A stretch of DNA of 64,000 bases from Nonomuraea jiangxiensis (GTDB lineage: Bacteria > Actinomycetota > Actinomycetes > Streptosporangiales > Streptosporangiaceae). Below, one piece after another: positions 28,425 through 35,984 of the stretch (within the stretch, counting starts at the first letter, position 1; every line of letters begins with the position of its first letter). The notes under the pieces are model-generated. The model searched no databases, was not told the origin of the DNA, and saw only the letters and a program-made list of their open reading frames with translations. Made by a program: the position numbers and the translations under genes. Location: NCBI RefSeq assembly GCF_900099965.1, contig NZ_FNDJ01000006.1, positions 1 to 64,000 of the forward strand, in the 5' to 3' direction.

Positions 28425-29357
28425 ATGCATCGCGTCGCCGTGGTCGTCGTGCTCCCCGTGCTGAGCTTCGACGTCTCGATCCCGCTCATGGTGTTCAACA
28501 GCGTCGCCGACTATGAGGTGCGCGTCTGCACGGCCCGGCCCGGCTCGCTGGCGACCGTCGGCGGCCCCGCCATCGTGGTGCCGGACGGCCTGGACACGGT
28601 GGCGGGCGCCGACACGGTGATCGCCGTGGGCAGCGGCGGCGAGCAGGCTCCCCCGGCCGTCCTCGACGCCCTGCGCGAGGCCGCGTCCGGCGGGGCGCGC
28701 ATCGCTTCCCTGTGCACGGGCGCGTTCGTGCTGGCCCAGGCCGGCCTGCTGGACGGGCGGCGGGCCACCACCCACTGGGGACTGGCCGGCGACCTCGCCA
28801 CCGGCTTCCCGGCGGTCGACGTCCAGCCCGACCTGCTCTTCGTCGAGGACGGCGGCATCTACACCTCGGCGGGCGCCGCCGCCGCCATCGACCTGTGCCT
28901 GCACCTGGTCAGGCTCGACTACGGCGCCGCGGTCGCCAACGCCGCCGCGCGGCTCGCGGTCGTCCCGCCCCTACGGCCGGGCGGCCAGGCGCAGTTCATC
29001 GAGACCCCGCTGCCTCCCGAGCGCGGCACCTCGCTAGCCGCCACCCGGGCCTGGGCGCTCGCCCACCTCGACCGCCCGCTCACCCTGGCCGACCTGGCCG
29101 CGCACGCCGGCACCAGCGTACGGACCCTGACCAGGCGCTTCCACGCGGAGACCGGGACGAGCCCGCTGCAGTGGCTGCTGTTGCGGCGCATCGACCGGGC
29201 CAGGGAACTGCTGGAGACGACCGGGCTGTCCATGGACCACGTGGCCGGGCGGAGCGGGCTGGGCAGCGCCGACTCCCTGCGCAAGCACATGATCGCCCGG
29301 GTCGGGCTCACGCCCACGGCCTACCGAGCGGGCTTCACCCGGGTGCCCACCGCCTGA
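28425..29357 (+). CDS. GlxA-family (DJ-1/PfpI + AraC) transcriptional regulator
   Basis: 310 residues. The N-terminal DJ-1/PfpI-like domain carries the nucleophile-elbow region ASLCTGAFVLAQAGLLDGRRATTHW. The C-terminal AraC domain has two helix-turn-helices (TLADLAAHAGTSVRTLTRRF and SMDHVAGRSGLGSADSLRKH) and the SPLQWLLLRRIDRAR linker. Such proteins sense small molecules. It is divergent from the epimerase-like gene and convergent with asparaginase (2-base gap). Confidence 0.92.
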   Translation: MHRVAVVVVLPVLSFDVSIPLMVFNSVADYEVRVCTARPGSLATVGGPAIVVPDGLDTVAGADTVIAVGSGGEQAPPAVLDALREAASGGARIASLCTGAFVLAQAGLLDGRRATTHWGLAGDLATGFPAVDVQPDLLFVEDGGIYTSAGAAAAIDLCLHLVRLDYGAAVANAAARLAVVPPLRPGGQAQFIETPLPPERGTSLAATRAWALAHLDRPLTLADLAAHAGTSVRTLTRRFHAETGTSPLQWLLLRRIDRARELLETTGLSMDHVAGRSGLGSADSLRKHMIARVGLTPTAYRAGFTRVPTA

Positions 29358-29359
29358 CG

Positions 29360-30268
29360 TCAGCGGATCCGCAGCTCACCGACCGGGCGGCCGCCGCCGA
29401 GCACCTGCGGGGTGCCCAGCTCGGCCAGCTCGGGCGCGTCCAGGCCGAGGGAGCGCAGGGCCGCCACCGTGACCGCGACGCGGGCCCGCGCGCCACCGTC
29501 CTCGATCTTGACGGTGCCCGCGCGCCCGTCCTCGAACACGAACGCGTCGAACGCCTCCGCCCCCGACTTCAGCATGAGCCCGGGGATCGCGCGCATCAGC
29601 CTGGCCTCGGGCCGGTCGGTGCCCGAGGTCCACTCGGGGTGGGCGGTCATGGCGTCGAAGATCTTGCGCTCGTACGAGTCGGGCGAGGACTTCGGGAACG
29701 CCCGGAACGCCTTGGTCACCCCCAGCATCGACACGAAGAACAGCGGCGCCCCGCATCCGTCCACGCCCGAGGCGGCGACCCGCTCGCCCGTCAGCTCCTC
29801 GACCGTCTCCCTGATCGCCCGCTGCAGCGGGTGCATGGGGGCGGTGTAGGTGTCCAGCGGCCAGTCGTTCAGCGCGCAGGTGGCCAGCATGGCGGCGTGC
29901 TTTCCGGAGCAGTTCATGTAGATCCGGCCGCGCTCGGTCACCGCCCGGTCGAACGGGTAGTCCTCGGGACACAGCAGTGCCTCCTCCGACAATCCCGCCC
30001 CCGCCAGGATCTTCCTGGCGCCGTCCACGTGGAACGGCTCGCCCGAGTGCGAGCCACAGGCCAGCGCGAGCAACTCCCCTTCCAGCCGCAACCCGGCACG
30101 CAACATGCCGAGTGCCTGCAGCGGCTTCATCGACGACCGTGGCGAGGCGGGAACGTGGACCGCGCCCCGGGTCTCGACCGGGCGCCCTGCCTCGTCCACG
30201 GTGAACATGCGCGCCTGATGCGTGGACTCCACGAACCCGGACCGGACAACTTCCACAACCATCGACAT
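29360..30268 (-). CDS. L-asparaginase II-type protein
   Basis: 302 residues of the family typified by Rhizobium etli asparaginase II, which hydrolyses L-asparagine and is unrelated to the bacterial type I/II enzymes. Conserved blocks: [22 protein letters not shown] (SxxK pair), [26 protein letters not shown] and [13 protein letters not shown]. The cysteine and serine motifs needed for catalysis appear intact. The ATG follows GGGGAGAG. It is divergent from dtd by 62 bases. Confidence 0.88.
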   Translation of the reverse strand: MSMVVEVVRSGFVESTHQARMFTVDEAGRPVETRGAVHVPASPRSSMKPLQALGMLRAGLRLEGELLALACGSHSGEPFHVDGARKILAGAGLSEEALLCPEDYPFDRAVTERGRIYMNCSGKHAAMLATCALNDWPLDTYTAPMHPLQRAIRETVEELTGERVAASGVDGCGAPLFFVSMLGVTKAFRAFPKSSPDSYERKIFDAMTAHPEWTSGTDRPEARLMRAIPGLMLKSGAEAFDAFVFEDGRAGTVKIEDGGARARVAVTVAALRSLGLDAPELAELGTPQVLGGGRPVGELRIR

Positions 30269-30330
30269 TGAGCTCTCCCCTTTCCGGCACGAGTCTACGA
30301 ACGGCGATTTCTACGCCAGAATGGGATCCC

Positions 30331-30756
30331 ATGCGAGCGGTTGTGCAGCGGGTGAGTTCGGCGTCGGTCGAGGTCGAGGGGCGGGTCGTCGGGGCGGTCG
30401 ACGAGCCGGGGCTGCTCGTCCTGGTGGGTGTCACGCACACGGACACGCCCGCCGAGGCCGCCAGACTCGCCGCCAAGCTGTGGGGGCTGCGCATCCTGCA
30501 CGGCGAGAAGTCCTGCTCGGACGTGTCGGCGCCGCTCCTGGTGATCAGCCAGTTCACGCTCTACGGCGACGCGCGCAAGGGCCGCCGCCCCACGTGGCAG
30601 GCGGCCGCCCCGGGCCCCGTCGCCGAACCGCTGGTCGACGCCGTGGTGGCGGAGCTGCGGGCGCTGGGCGCGCACGTGGAGACGGGCGTCTTCGGCGCCG
30701 ACATGAAGGTGTCCCTGGTCAACGACGGCCCGATCACGCTGATCCTGGACGTGTGA
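30331..30756 (+). CDS. dtd: D-aminoacyl-tRNA deacylase
   Basis: Removes D-amino acids (and glycine) mischarged on tRNAs. 141 residues with both active-site signatures: the SQxxL-type motif in [10 protein letters not shown] and the NxGPxT motif in [13 protein letters not shown]. The start is [15 protein letters not shown], the invariant N-terminus. The stop codon is the first element of a short direct repeat that continues downstream. Confidence 0.95.
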   Translation: MRAVVQRVSSASVEVEGRVVGAVDEPGLLVLVGVTHTDTPAEAARLAAKLWGLRILHGEKSCSDVSAPLLVISQFTLYGDARKGRRPTWQAAAPGPVAEPLVDAVVAELRALGAHVETGVFGADMKVSLVNDGPITLILDV

Positions 30757-30835
30757 CCGCCCCCCGCGAGCGCGACCTCGGGCGGATGACCGCGCCCGGC
30801 GACCAACGTCGGACGAGTGACCGCGCCCGGCGGCC
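30754..30835. repeat. Short direct repeats starting at the dtd stop codon
   Basis: TGACCGCGCCCGGCG followed by A or G and CC occurs at 30787 and 30818. A weaker copy, TGACCGCCCCCCGCG, begins at 30754 and includes the dtd stop codon TGA. Spacing is 33 and 31 bases. The array fills the short gap to the convergent ygfZ gene. Confidence 0.65.
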
Positions 30836-30841
30836 GGGGTC

Positions 30842-31780
30842 TCAGCGGAGGCGGCGGCGCAGGCTCGGGTCGATGGAGACGTTGCGCCCGGCGTCCGGCG
30901 GCACGACGATCTCCTGAGCGGCGGCCACCCCACCGGCCAGCAGCGGCGCGTCCACCGGCACCGTCCGCTTGATCACGGCCAGCGCGATCGGCCCGAGCTC
31001 GTAGTGCCGGGCGGCCGAGCCCACCACCCCGACCTCCTGGCTCTCGAAGACCACCGGAGCCCCGTGCGGAGGCAGCGTGTCGACGCTCCCGTCGAGGTGC
31101 AGGAACACCAGCCGCCGCGGCGGATGCCCCAGGTTGTGCACCCGGGCGACGGTCTCCTGACCGCGGTAGCAGCCCTTGGACAGGTGCACGGCCGACCCGA
31201 TCCACCCCACTTCGTGCGGGATCGTCTTGTGGTCGGTGTCGAGCCCCAGCCGCGGCCGGTGCGCCTCGATCCGCAGCGCCTCGTAAGCCCACAGCCCCGC
31301 CGGCCGCTTGCCCAGATGCTCCGGCAGCTCGGCCCGCGGCACCAGGAAGTCCTCATCGGCCGTGGACAGCACGGCCAGGTCGTCAGCCCGCGACACCTCG
31401 ACCCGCAGCATGAACCGCATGCGGTCGAGATAGTCGATCAGGCTCTGCGCGGTGCCCGGCTCGACGTGGGCCAGCACGCTCTCACCATCGTCGACCAGCG
31501 TCAGGTGGTGCAGCACGTGGCCCTGCAGGTCGAGGTCGAGCGTCTGGGTCCACTGCCCGGGGGCCAGTTGGTCGAGCTTTTGCGAGGTCAGGTCGTTGAG
31601 CCATTTCAGCCGGTCGGCGCCGGAGACGCGGACCACCTCGCGATTGCTGCGGTCGACGACCGCCTCGCCCTTGGCCAGCGCACGCTGCTCGGCGAACAGG
31701 TCGCCGTAATGCCCGGCTATGTCGGAATCCGGTTCGTCGGCGGGAACCGCACCGGGAAGGTCGAGCAGAGGGCTACGCAT
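30842..31780 (-). CDS. ygfZ: Folate-binding YgfZ/GcvT-like protein
   Basis: 312 residues. It participates in repair or maturation of iron-sulfur clusters in the MiaB and SDH class through bound tetrahydrofolate. The invariant motif KGCYRGQETVARV holds the conserved Cys. A GcvT-type fold is visible from LKWLNDLTSQKLD to the C-terminal beta barrel. The ATG follows GGAGG by only 1 base, with a TAG just upstream in frame, so the start is constrained and may be leaderless. It is cotranscribed with the Fur-family gene 9 bases upstream. Confidence 0.9.
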   Translation of the reverse strand: MRSPLLDLPGAVPADEPDSDIAGHYGDLFAEQRALAKGEAVVDRSNREVVRVSGADRLKWLNDLTSQKLDQLAPGQWTQTLDLDLQGHVLHHLTLVDDGESVLAHVEPGTAQSLIDYLDRMRFMLRVEVSRADDLAVLSTADEDFLVPRAELPEHLGKRPAGLWAYEALRIEAHRPRLGLDTDHKTIPHEVGWIGSAVHLSKGCYRGQETVARVHNLGHPPRRLVFLHLDGSVDTLPPHGAPVVFESQEVGVVGSAARHYELGPIALAVIKRTVPVDAPLLAGGVAAAQEIVVPPDAGRNVSIDPSLRRRLR

Positions 31781-31789
31781 GCCTCCAGG

Positions 31790-32203
31790 CTAGCGGCAGT
31801 TGCGGCAACGCCCGAAAACGGTCAGGTGATGCACGTCGGCGACGAACCCCAGCTCCTTGTCCAGCGCGTTGACCAGCCCCTCCGCCATCTCGGGGCGCAC
31901 CTCGAACACCTCGTCGCACCCCCGGCACACCAGGTGGACGTGGTCGGCCTCGGCGGCCAGATGGTAGGTCGGCGCGCCGTGCCCGAGGTGGGTGTGGGTG
32001 ACCAGGCCGAGCTCCTCAAGCAGCTCCAGCGTGCGGTAGACCGTCGAGATGTTGACGCCGCGGGCGGTCTCGCGGACCTTGACGCAGATCTCCTCGGGAG
32101 TGGCGTGCTCCAGCTCCTTGACCGCCTCCAGGACGAGCTGACGCTGGGGAGTGACCCGGTAGCCCTTCGCACGAAGTTCTTCGTGCCATTGCGTCTCGGT
32201 CAT
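31790..32203 (-). CDS. Fur-family metal-responsive repressor (Zur-like)
   Basis: 137 residues. An N-terminal winged helix (YRVTPQRQLVLEAV...ISTVYRTLELLEELGLV) and a C-terminal metal and dimer domain with HxHLVCRGCDEVFEV and a final CRNC. The two CxxC pairs fit a structural zinc site; the histidine-rich HHLTVFGRC end fits Zur/FurB more than an iron sensor, but this is inference. It lies upstream of ygfZ and faces away from the short-ORF RNA. Confidence 0.88.
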   Translation of the reverse strand: MTETQWHEELRAKGYRVTPQRQLVLEAVKELEHATPEEICVKVRETARGVNISTVYRTLELLEELGLVTHTHLGHGAPTYHLAAEADHVHLVCRGCDEVFEVRPEMAEGLVNALDKELGFVADVHHLTVFGRCRNCR

Positions 32204-32270
32204 GTTCCCGAGTCTAGGGGCACATTCCGCCCCTTGCGGGGGCCCTCCGGACGGTCTGGTGAATATTCAC

Positions 32271-32300
32271 TTGCCCCCTTCGCGGCCGAGCGCATAACTT
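32271..32300 (+). promoter_or_regulatory. Promoter for the short-ORF RNA
   Basis: TTGCCC (32271-32276) and TAACTT (32295-32300, fitting TAnnnT) are separated by 18 bases. The predicted start near 32307 would leave a leader of about 26 bases before the short ORF. It is read from the base pattern only. Confidence 0.5.
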
Positions 32301-32332
32301 CTTGGGTACGCGGAAAGGAGGTGGTCCGAATA

Positions 32333-32374
32333 ATGGTGAGTCATAGTCGGGCTAGCGAGGTGGTTGTCCGCTAA
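32333..32374 (+). CDS. 13-residue leader-type peptide with perfect Shine-Dalgarno
   Basis: A 13-codon frame encoding MVSHSRASEVVVR and a TAA stop. It is preceded by AAAGGAGGTG, which is fully complementary to the 3' end of 16S rRNA, 9 bases before the ATG. Promoter, strong ribosome site and a folded 3' region with terminator all frame it. It is too short to be a catalytic protein. It could be a regulatory leader peptide or a micropeptide. I have a vague memory of similar peptides in other actinobacteria but cannot confirm it. Confidence 0.5.
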   Translation: MVSHSRASEVVVR

Positions 32375-32516
32375 CGGCGCGGACTGTTGTCTCGTGTCGT
32401 TCGCGAATTCGAGGCAACCACCGGGGCCCCTGGCAGCCGGAGGCGGGATCCCATCCCGACCATGGTCCATCCGGCCCGCTTGCGTCGCAGGCGGAGTGAT
32501 GCCCGGGGCCCTTTTT
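32359..32516 (+). ncRNA. Structured transcript containing alternative hairpins and terminator
   Basis: Possible pairings: GTCCGC (32366-32371) with GCGGAC (32379-32384) around the TAA stop; GGTGGTTG inside the short ORF (32359-32366) with CAACCACC (32415-32422); and GGGCCCC (32424-32430) with GGGGCCC (32505-32511) directly before five Ts (32512-32516). The first two are adjacent and would compete at one base. This suggests an attenuator-like switch governed by ribosome movement. No downstream gene on this strand is available to be regulated, so a stand-alone RNA is equally likely. Confidence 0.5.
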
Positions 32517-32544
32517 CATGCACGGCACCGTCGAGGCCGACCGC

Positions 32545-32841
32545 TCAGTGCTCTCCCCTGGCGGTGAGGCCGAGCCGGTCGCAGGCTTCCCGGTAGAGGC
32601 GCACCACGGCCCCGCGCACCTGGGCCCGCTCGGTCAGCCTCTCGCCCCAGGGCACCCGCACCCGCTCCCCGCCGTCCACCGTGAACTCGATCGCCTCGGC
32701 GTCGACGTCGCTCGTCACGGCCGAGGTGGCCGCGGGCCGCCCGCCGAGCGCGCGTACGATGATCAGCGAGTCGTCGGCGTGGTCGTCGTTCATGTGGCGC
32801 TTGATCGCCGCGACGGCGTCAGGGGTGAAGGGGTCGCTCAT
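32545..32841 (-). CDS. DUF2470 protein
   Basis: 98 residues, a short stand-alone DUF2470 domain. In longer proteins this domain follows PPOX-type haem oxygenases such as HugZ, and it has the HMNDDHADDSLIIVRAL motif near residue 15. The haem-linked histidine pattern is present. The gene starts 1 base after the stop of the nitrobindin-like gene, so they form an operon, suggesting a shared haem or nitric-oxide theme. Confidence 0.85.
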   Translation of the reverse strand: MSDPFTPDAVAAIKRHMNDDHADDSLIIVRALGGRPAATSAVTSDVDAEAIEFTVDGGERVRVPWGERLTERAQVRGAVVRLYREACDRLGLTARGEH

Positions 32842-33330
32842 TCAGGCCACCCTCTTCAGCACCGCCGACATGTGGTCGGTGAGCGGGTGGCCCACGGCCG
32901 CCATCTCGTAGGCCCACGCGAGATTGCCCTCGGCCAGGCCATAGAGGCGGTGGCCCGCGGTGTATTCCTTGGCCGAGGCGGTGCGGGCGACCACGTCCGT
33001 ACGGAGCTCGATCTTGTGGAAGACCACCTCGCCGATGTAGATCTCGACGATCCCGGTCGGGTGCGACAGCACCACCTCGATCTGCCGGTCCGGCTGCGGC
33101 CGCCAGTAGCCCGACTCGGTGGCGAGCGGCCTGACCCGGTTTCCCGACTCGTCGAGCAGCCAGGTGCGGCTCACGTAGGTCAGGAACGGCTTGCCGTTGT
33201 GCCCGAACTCGATCTCCTGCCCGAAGTTGAAGCTCTCGATCGTCGGGTAGCCGCCCACGCCGGCGCCTTCCCACCGGCCGAGCAGGAACGCGATCGGCTC
33301 CAGGTCGGGGTGCACTTCAGGTTCTTCCAT
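32842..33330 (-). CDS. Nitrobindin/FABP-like haem-binding protein
   Basis: 162 residues of the DUF1794/THAP4-like beta-barrel family. Members bind haem b and convert peroxynitrite. Characteristic motifs are LLGRWEGAGVGGYPTIESFNFGQE at the start and a barrel closing at LTDHMSAVLKRV, which contains the proximal His region (GHPLTDHMSAVL). The ATG at 33330 is chosen; a TTG three codons upstream is weaker. It is in an operon with DUF2470. Confidence 0.87.
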   Translation of the reverse strand: MEEPEVHPDLEPIAFLLGRWEGAGVGGYPTIESFNFGQEIEFGHNGKPFLTYVSRTWLLDESGNRVRPLATESGYWRPQPDRQIEVVLSHPTGIVEIYIGEVVFHKIELRTDVVARTASAKEYTAGHRLYGLAEGNLAWAYEMAAVGHPLTDHMSAVLKRVA

Positions 33331-33492
33331 GGCTCTCAAGGGTAGCGGCGGCGCGCGCGGCCCAGGCCCCCCGCGGACGGCGTGGGTAGCCGGTATTGTC
33401 GGCCTGGACCAGACGGGGCTTTCGCCCGGCGATGGGGCGAGTCGCCGGGGGGATGGCCGAGGAACATGAGCATCCAGCGGACGGTGACGGGC

Positions 33493-33855
33493 ATGGCACG
33501 ATCATTGGTGATCAAGGTGACCGCGGGGGCGGACGCCCCGGAGCGGTGCAACCAGGCGTTCACGGTGGCGGCCACGGCGCTGGCGAGCGGCGTGCCGGTC
33601 TCCTTGTGGCTGACCGGCGAGTCGTCGTGGTTCGCGCTGCCCGGCCGGGCCAAGGAGTTCGCCCTGCCGCAGGCCGCGCCGCTGACCGACCTGCTCGAGG
33701 CCGTGCTGGCGGGGGGCCGGGTGACGCTCTGCACCCAGTGCGCGGCGCGCAGGAACATCACCATGGACGACGTCATCGACGGCGTCCGCATCGCGGGCGC
33801 CCCCGCGTTCGTCGAGGAGATCCTGGGCGAGGGAGTCCAGGCCCTGGTCTACTGA
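33493..33855 (+). CDS. DsrE-family protein
   Basis: A 120-residue DsrE/F-like alpha/beta protein. Features: LVIKVTAGADAPERCNQAF and LCTQCAARRNITMDDV with a CxxC pair that may carry sulfur. Actinobacterial members of this type are uncharacterised. A second ATG at 33466 has a GAGG sequence close to it and would add nine residues; the later start fits family alignments from memory. The gene is divergent from the nitrobindin-like gene and convergent with gatD. Confidence 0.82.
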   Translation: MARSLVIKVTAGADAPERCNQAFTVAATALASGVPVSLWLTGESSWFALPGRAKEFALPQAAPLTDLLEAVLAGGRVTLCTQCAARRNITMDDVIDGVRIAGAPAFVEEILGEGVQALVY

Positions 33856-33879
33856 CCGGACCTGCCCCCTCGGCAGCGG

Positions 33880-34593
33880 TCAGCCGGGCCGGACCGCCGC
33901 CAGGCGCTCCTGGCGCAGGGCCTCGTAGGCGGAGTCGTCGAGCGGGGCCAGCGGGCCCACCCGCCACGACAGCAGCAGGTCGGCCAGTGCGGGGTTGCGG
34001 GCCAGGGCCGGGCCGTGCAGGTAGGTGCCCACCACGTGTCCCGCGTAGCAGCCCTCGAAGCCGTCGCCGTTGCCCACGCCCACCAGCGTCCTCGACAGGG
34101 GCTTGACGCCGGGGCCCAGCCGGGTGACGCCCATGTGGTTCTCGAAGCCGGTCAGGGTGGGCAGGTTGAGCCCGGCGTCCACCTCGGCCACCAGCTCGCC
34201 CACCGCGCGGGCGGGGCCGCGGGTGCTGGCGATGTCCAGCAGGCCGATGCCGTCCACCGGCTGGCCCTCCTCGCCGCCGAACGTGCTGCCCATGATCTGG
34301 TATCCGGCGCACACCGCCAGCATGGCGGCGCCCCTGGCGATGGCGCGGTGCAGGCCGCCGTCCTTGCGCAGCCGCGCGGCGGCCAGGATCTGCGGGCGGT
34401 CCTCGCCGCCGCCGATGAGGTAGATGTCGCCGCCCTCCGGCACGGGGTCCGCCGAGCGTACGTGGATCGTCTCCGTCTCGATGCCCCGCAGGCGGGCCCG
34501 CTGCTCCAGGACGAGCACGTTGCCCTGGTCTCCGTAGGTGCTCAGCAGGTCGGGGTAGATCCAGACGATGCTGAGGGCGCTGTCAGACGGCAC
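33880..34593 (-). CDS. gatD: Lipid II isoglutaminyl synthase, glutaminase subunit GatD
   Basis: A class I glutamine amidotransferase-like subunit that supplies ammonia for amidation of D-glutamate in lipid II. 237 residues, cobyric-acid-synthase type. The nucleophile is in LAVCAGYQIMG, and the His in VVGTYLHGPAL completes the site. It overlaps murT by 11 bases, the conserved pairing, so the two are translated together and act as a complex on the cytoplasmic face. Confidence 0.94.
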   Translation of the reverse strand: MPSDSALSIVWIYPDLLSTYGDQGNVLVLEQRARLRGIETETIHVRSADPVPEGGDIYLIGGGEDRPQILAAARLRKDGGLHRAIARGAAMLAVCAGYQIMGSTFGGEEGQPVDGIGLLDIASTRGPARAVGELVAEVDAGLNLPTLTGFENHMGVTRLGPGVKPLSRTLVGVGNGDGFEGCYAGHVVGTYLHGPALARNPALADLLLSWRVGPLAPLDDSAYEALRQERLAAVRPG

Positions 34594-35812
34594 GACCGAA
34601 CTCCGATCGGATCAGCTGGAAGGCGGTGTAGTTGGCGATCACGTCCACCCGGCCGGGCGGCTGCATGGCCAGTGCCTCGGTGAACGTACGGCACAGCGTG
34701 AACGGCACCTCCGCCACCTCCAGCCGCAGCGCGAGGTCGAGGCGGCGCTCGCCAGTGACGAAGACGGGACGGCCGCGCAGGATGCGGTAGTCGACGTCCC
34801 ACAGCCACGAGGTGTCGCGGCCGTCGGGGCCCTGCGCGTTGACCGACAGGATGATCGGCAACTGCGGATCGGCGACGTCGAACGCCTCCAGCCAGCCCGC
34901 CGGGTTCTTCGACAGCAGCAGCCGCGCCTGCCGGCCGTCACGCTCGACGGTGGTGTAACGGCCCGCCACCGAGGTGACCTCGCGGAGCCGGGGCAGCGCC
35001 CGCTCCACCGGCATCCCGAACGCCTCCGCCACCGCCAGCGCCATCACCGCGTTGGAGCGGTTGGCCTGCCCGGGCAGCTGGATGTCGAGCCGCCACCGCT
35101 GCCCCCGCGGGTCGATCGCCGAGTCGTCGTCGAGCGACCACTGCGGCTCCGGCCGGTGGAACGTGCACTCCCGGCACGCCCAGTCGGCGTCCTTGCGGTC
35201 GAGCGGCCCCCCGCACTCGGGGCAGCACCAGGAGTCCTCCTTCCACCGCTGGCCCCCGGCCACCCAGGTGACCTTGGCGGCCGTCGACGCGCCCCAGGTC
35301 ACGAGCGGGTCGTCGCAGTTGGCGATGACGTGGGTGGGCTTGCCGGACAGCGCCCTGCGCCACTTCTGCGCGAGCAGCCAGATCTCGGCGGCGCGGTCCA
35401 TCTGGTCGCGGCTGAGGTTCATCAGGCACATGACGCCGGCGCCCGTCGTGTTGAGCACCTCGGGCAGGTATTTCTCGTCCACTTCGAGCACGCCGTAAGG
35501 AGCGCCCTTGTGCTGGGAGAGCGCGGAGACGTGCCCGGCGGGCATGTTGGCGCCGAAGGCGTTGGTGGCCACCTCGCCCAGTTCGAGCAGGGCCGATGTG
35601 ATCAGTCTGGTGGTCGTGGTCTTGCCGTTGGTGGCGCTGACCAGGGCCAGCTTGCGGTCGCGGGCCAGCTGGCGCAGGAGGTCGGGCTCTAGGAGCAGGC
35701 CGACCCGCCCGCCGATGACGGAGCCGTCACCGCGCCCGGTCATCCTGGACAGCGTGGCGGCGCTGCGGCCCAGAGCGCTGGCGAGTTGAGCCCGCAGAGG
35801 AAGCTGGGTCAT
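34583..35812 (-). CDS. murT: Lipid II isoglutaminyl synthase, ligase subunit MurT
   Basis: An ATP-dependent Mur-ligase-like enzyme that amidates the second residue of the peptidoglycan stem, with GatD. 409 residues. The P-loop is ATNGKTTTTR, and a four-cysteine zinc ribbon characteristic of MurT lies at CCPECGGPLDRK...CREC. The C-terminal DUF1727 region follows (WLEAFDVADPQLPIILSVNA). The ATG at 35812 (MTQLPLRAQLASALG) is the family start. Amidation affects cross-linking and antibiotic tolerance. Confidence 0.94.
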   Translation of the reverse strand: MTQLPLRAQLASALGRSAATLSRMTGRGDGSVIGGRVGLLLEPDLLRQLARDRKLALVSATNGKTTTTRLITSALLELGEVATNAFGANMPAGHVSALSQHKGAPYGVLEVDEKYLPEVLNTTGAGVMCLMNLSRDQMDRAAEIWLLAQKWRRALSGKPTHVIANCDDPLVTWGASTAAKVTWVAGGQRWKEDSWCCPECGGPLDRKDADWACRECTFHRPEPQWSLDDDSAIDPRGQRWRLDIQLPGQANRSNAVMALAVAEAFGMPVERALPRLREVTSVAGRYTTVERDGRQARLLLSKNPAGWLEAFDVADPQLPIILSVNAQGPDGRDTSWLWDVDYRILRGRPVFVTGERRLDLALRLEVAEVPFTLCRTFTEALAMQPPGRVDVIANYTAFQLIRSEFGRAV

Positions 35813-35951
35813 GCCCAAGGATCCTAGTCGGCCTTGGCCCTTGGTCTGGAGACGCACACGAAAACGCGACACGGGGCGGCGCCGCCGGCCACATGGCCGC
35901 CGCGTTCCGAAGAGGCCCCTGAGGCCCTCAGAGGCCCGCTCAGGGCCGCGC

Positions 35952-35974
35952 GGGGGCCGGGCCGCCCGGCCCCC
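35952..35974 (-). terminator. GC-rich terminator after the HerA gene
   Basis: GGGGGCCGGG (35952-35961) pairs with CCCGGCCCCC (35965-35974) across a 3-base loop. It lies 10 bases downstream of the HerA gene's stop on the minus strand. The remaining gap of about 140 bases to murT shows no gene. Confidence 0.6.
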
Positions 35975-35984
35975 GTGGACGGGT

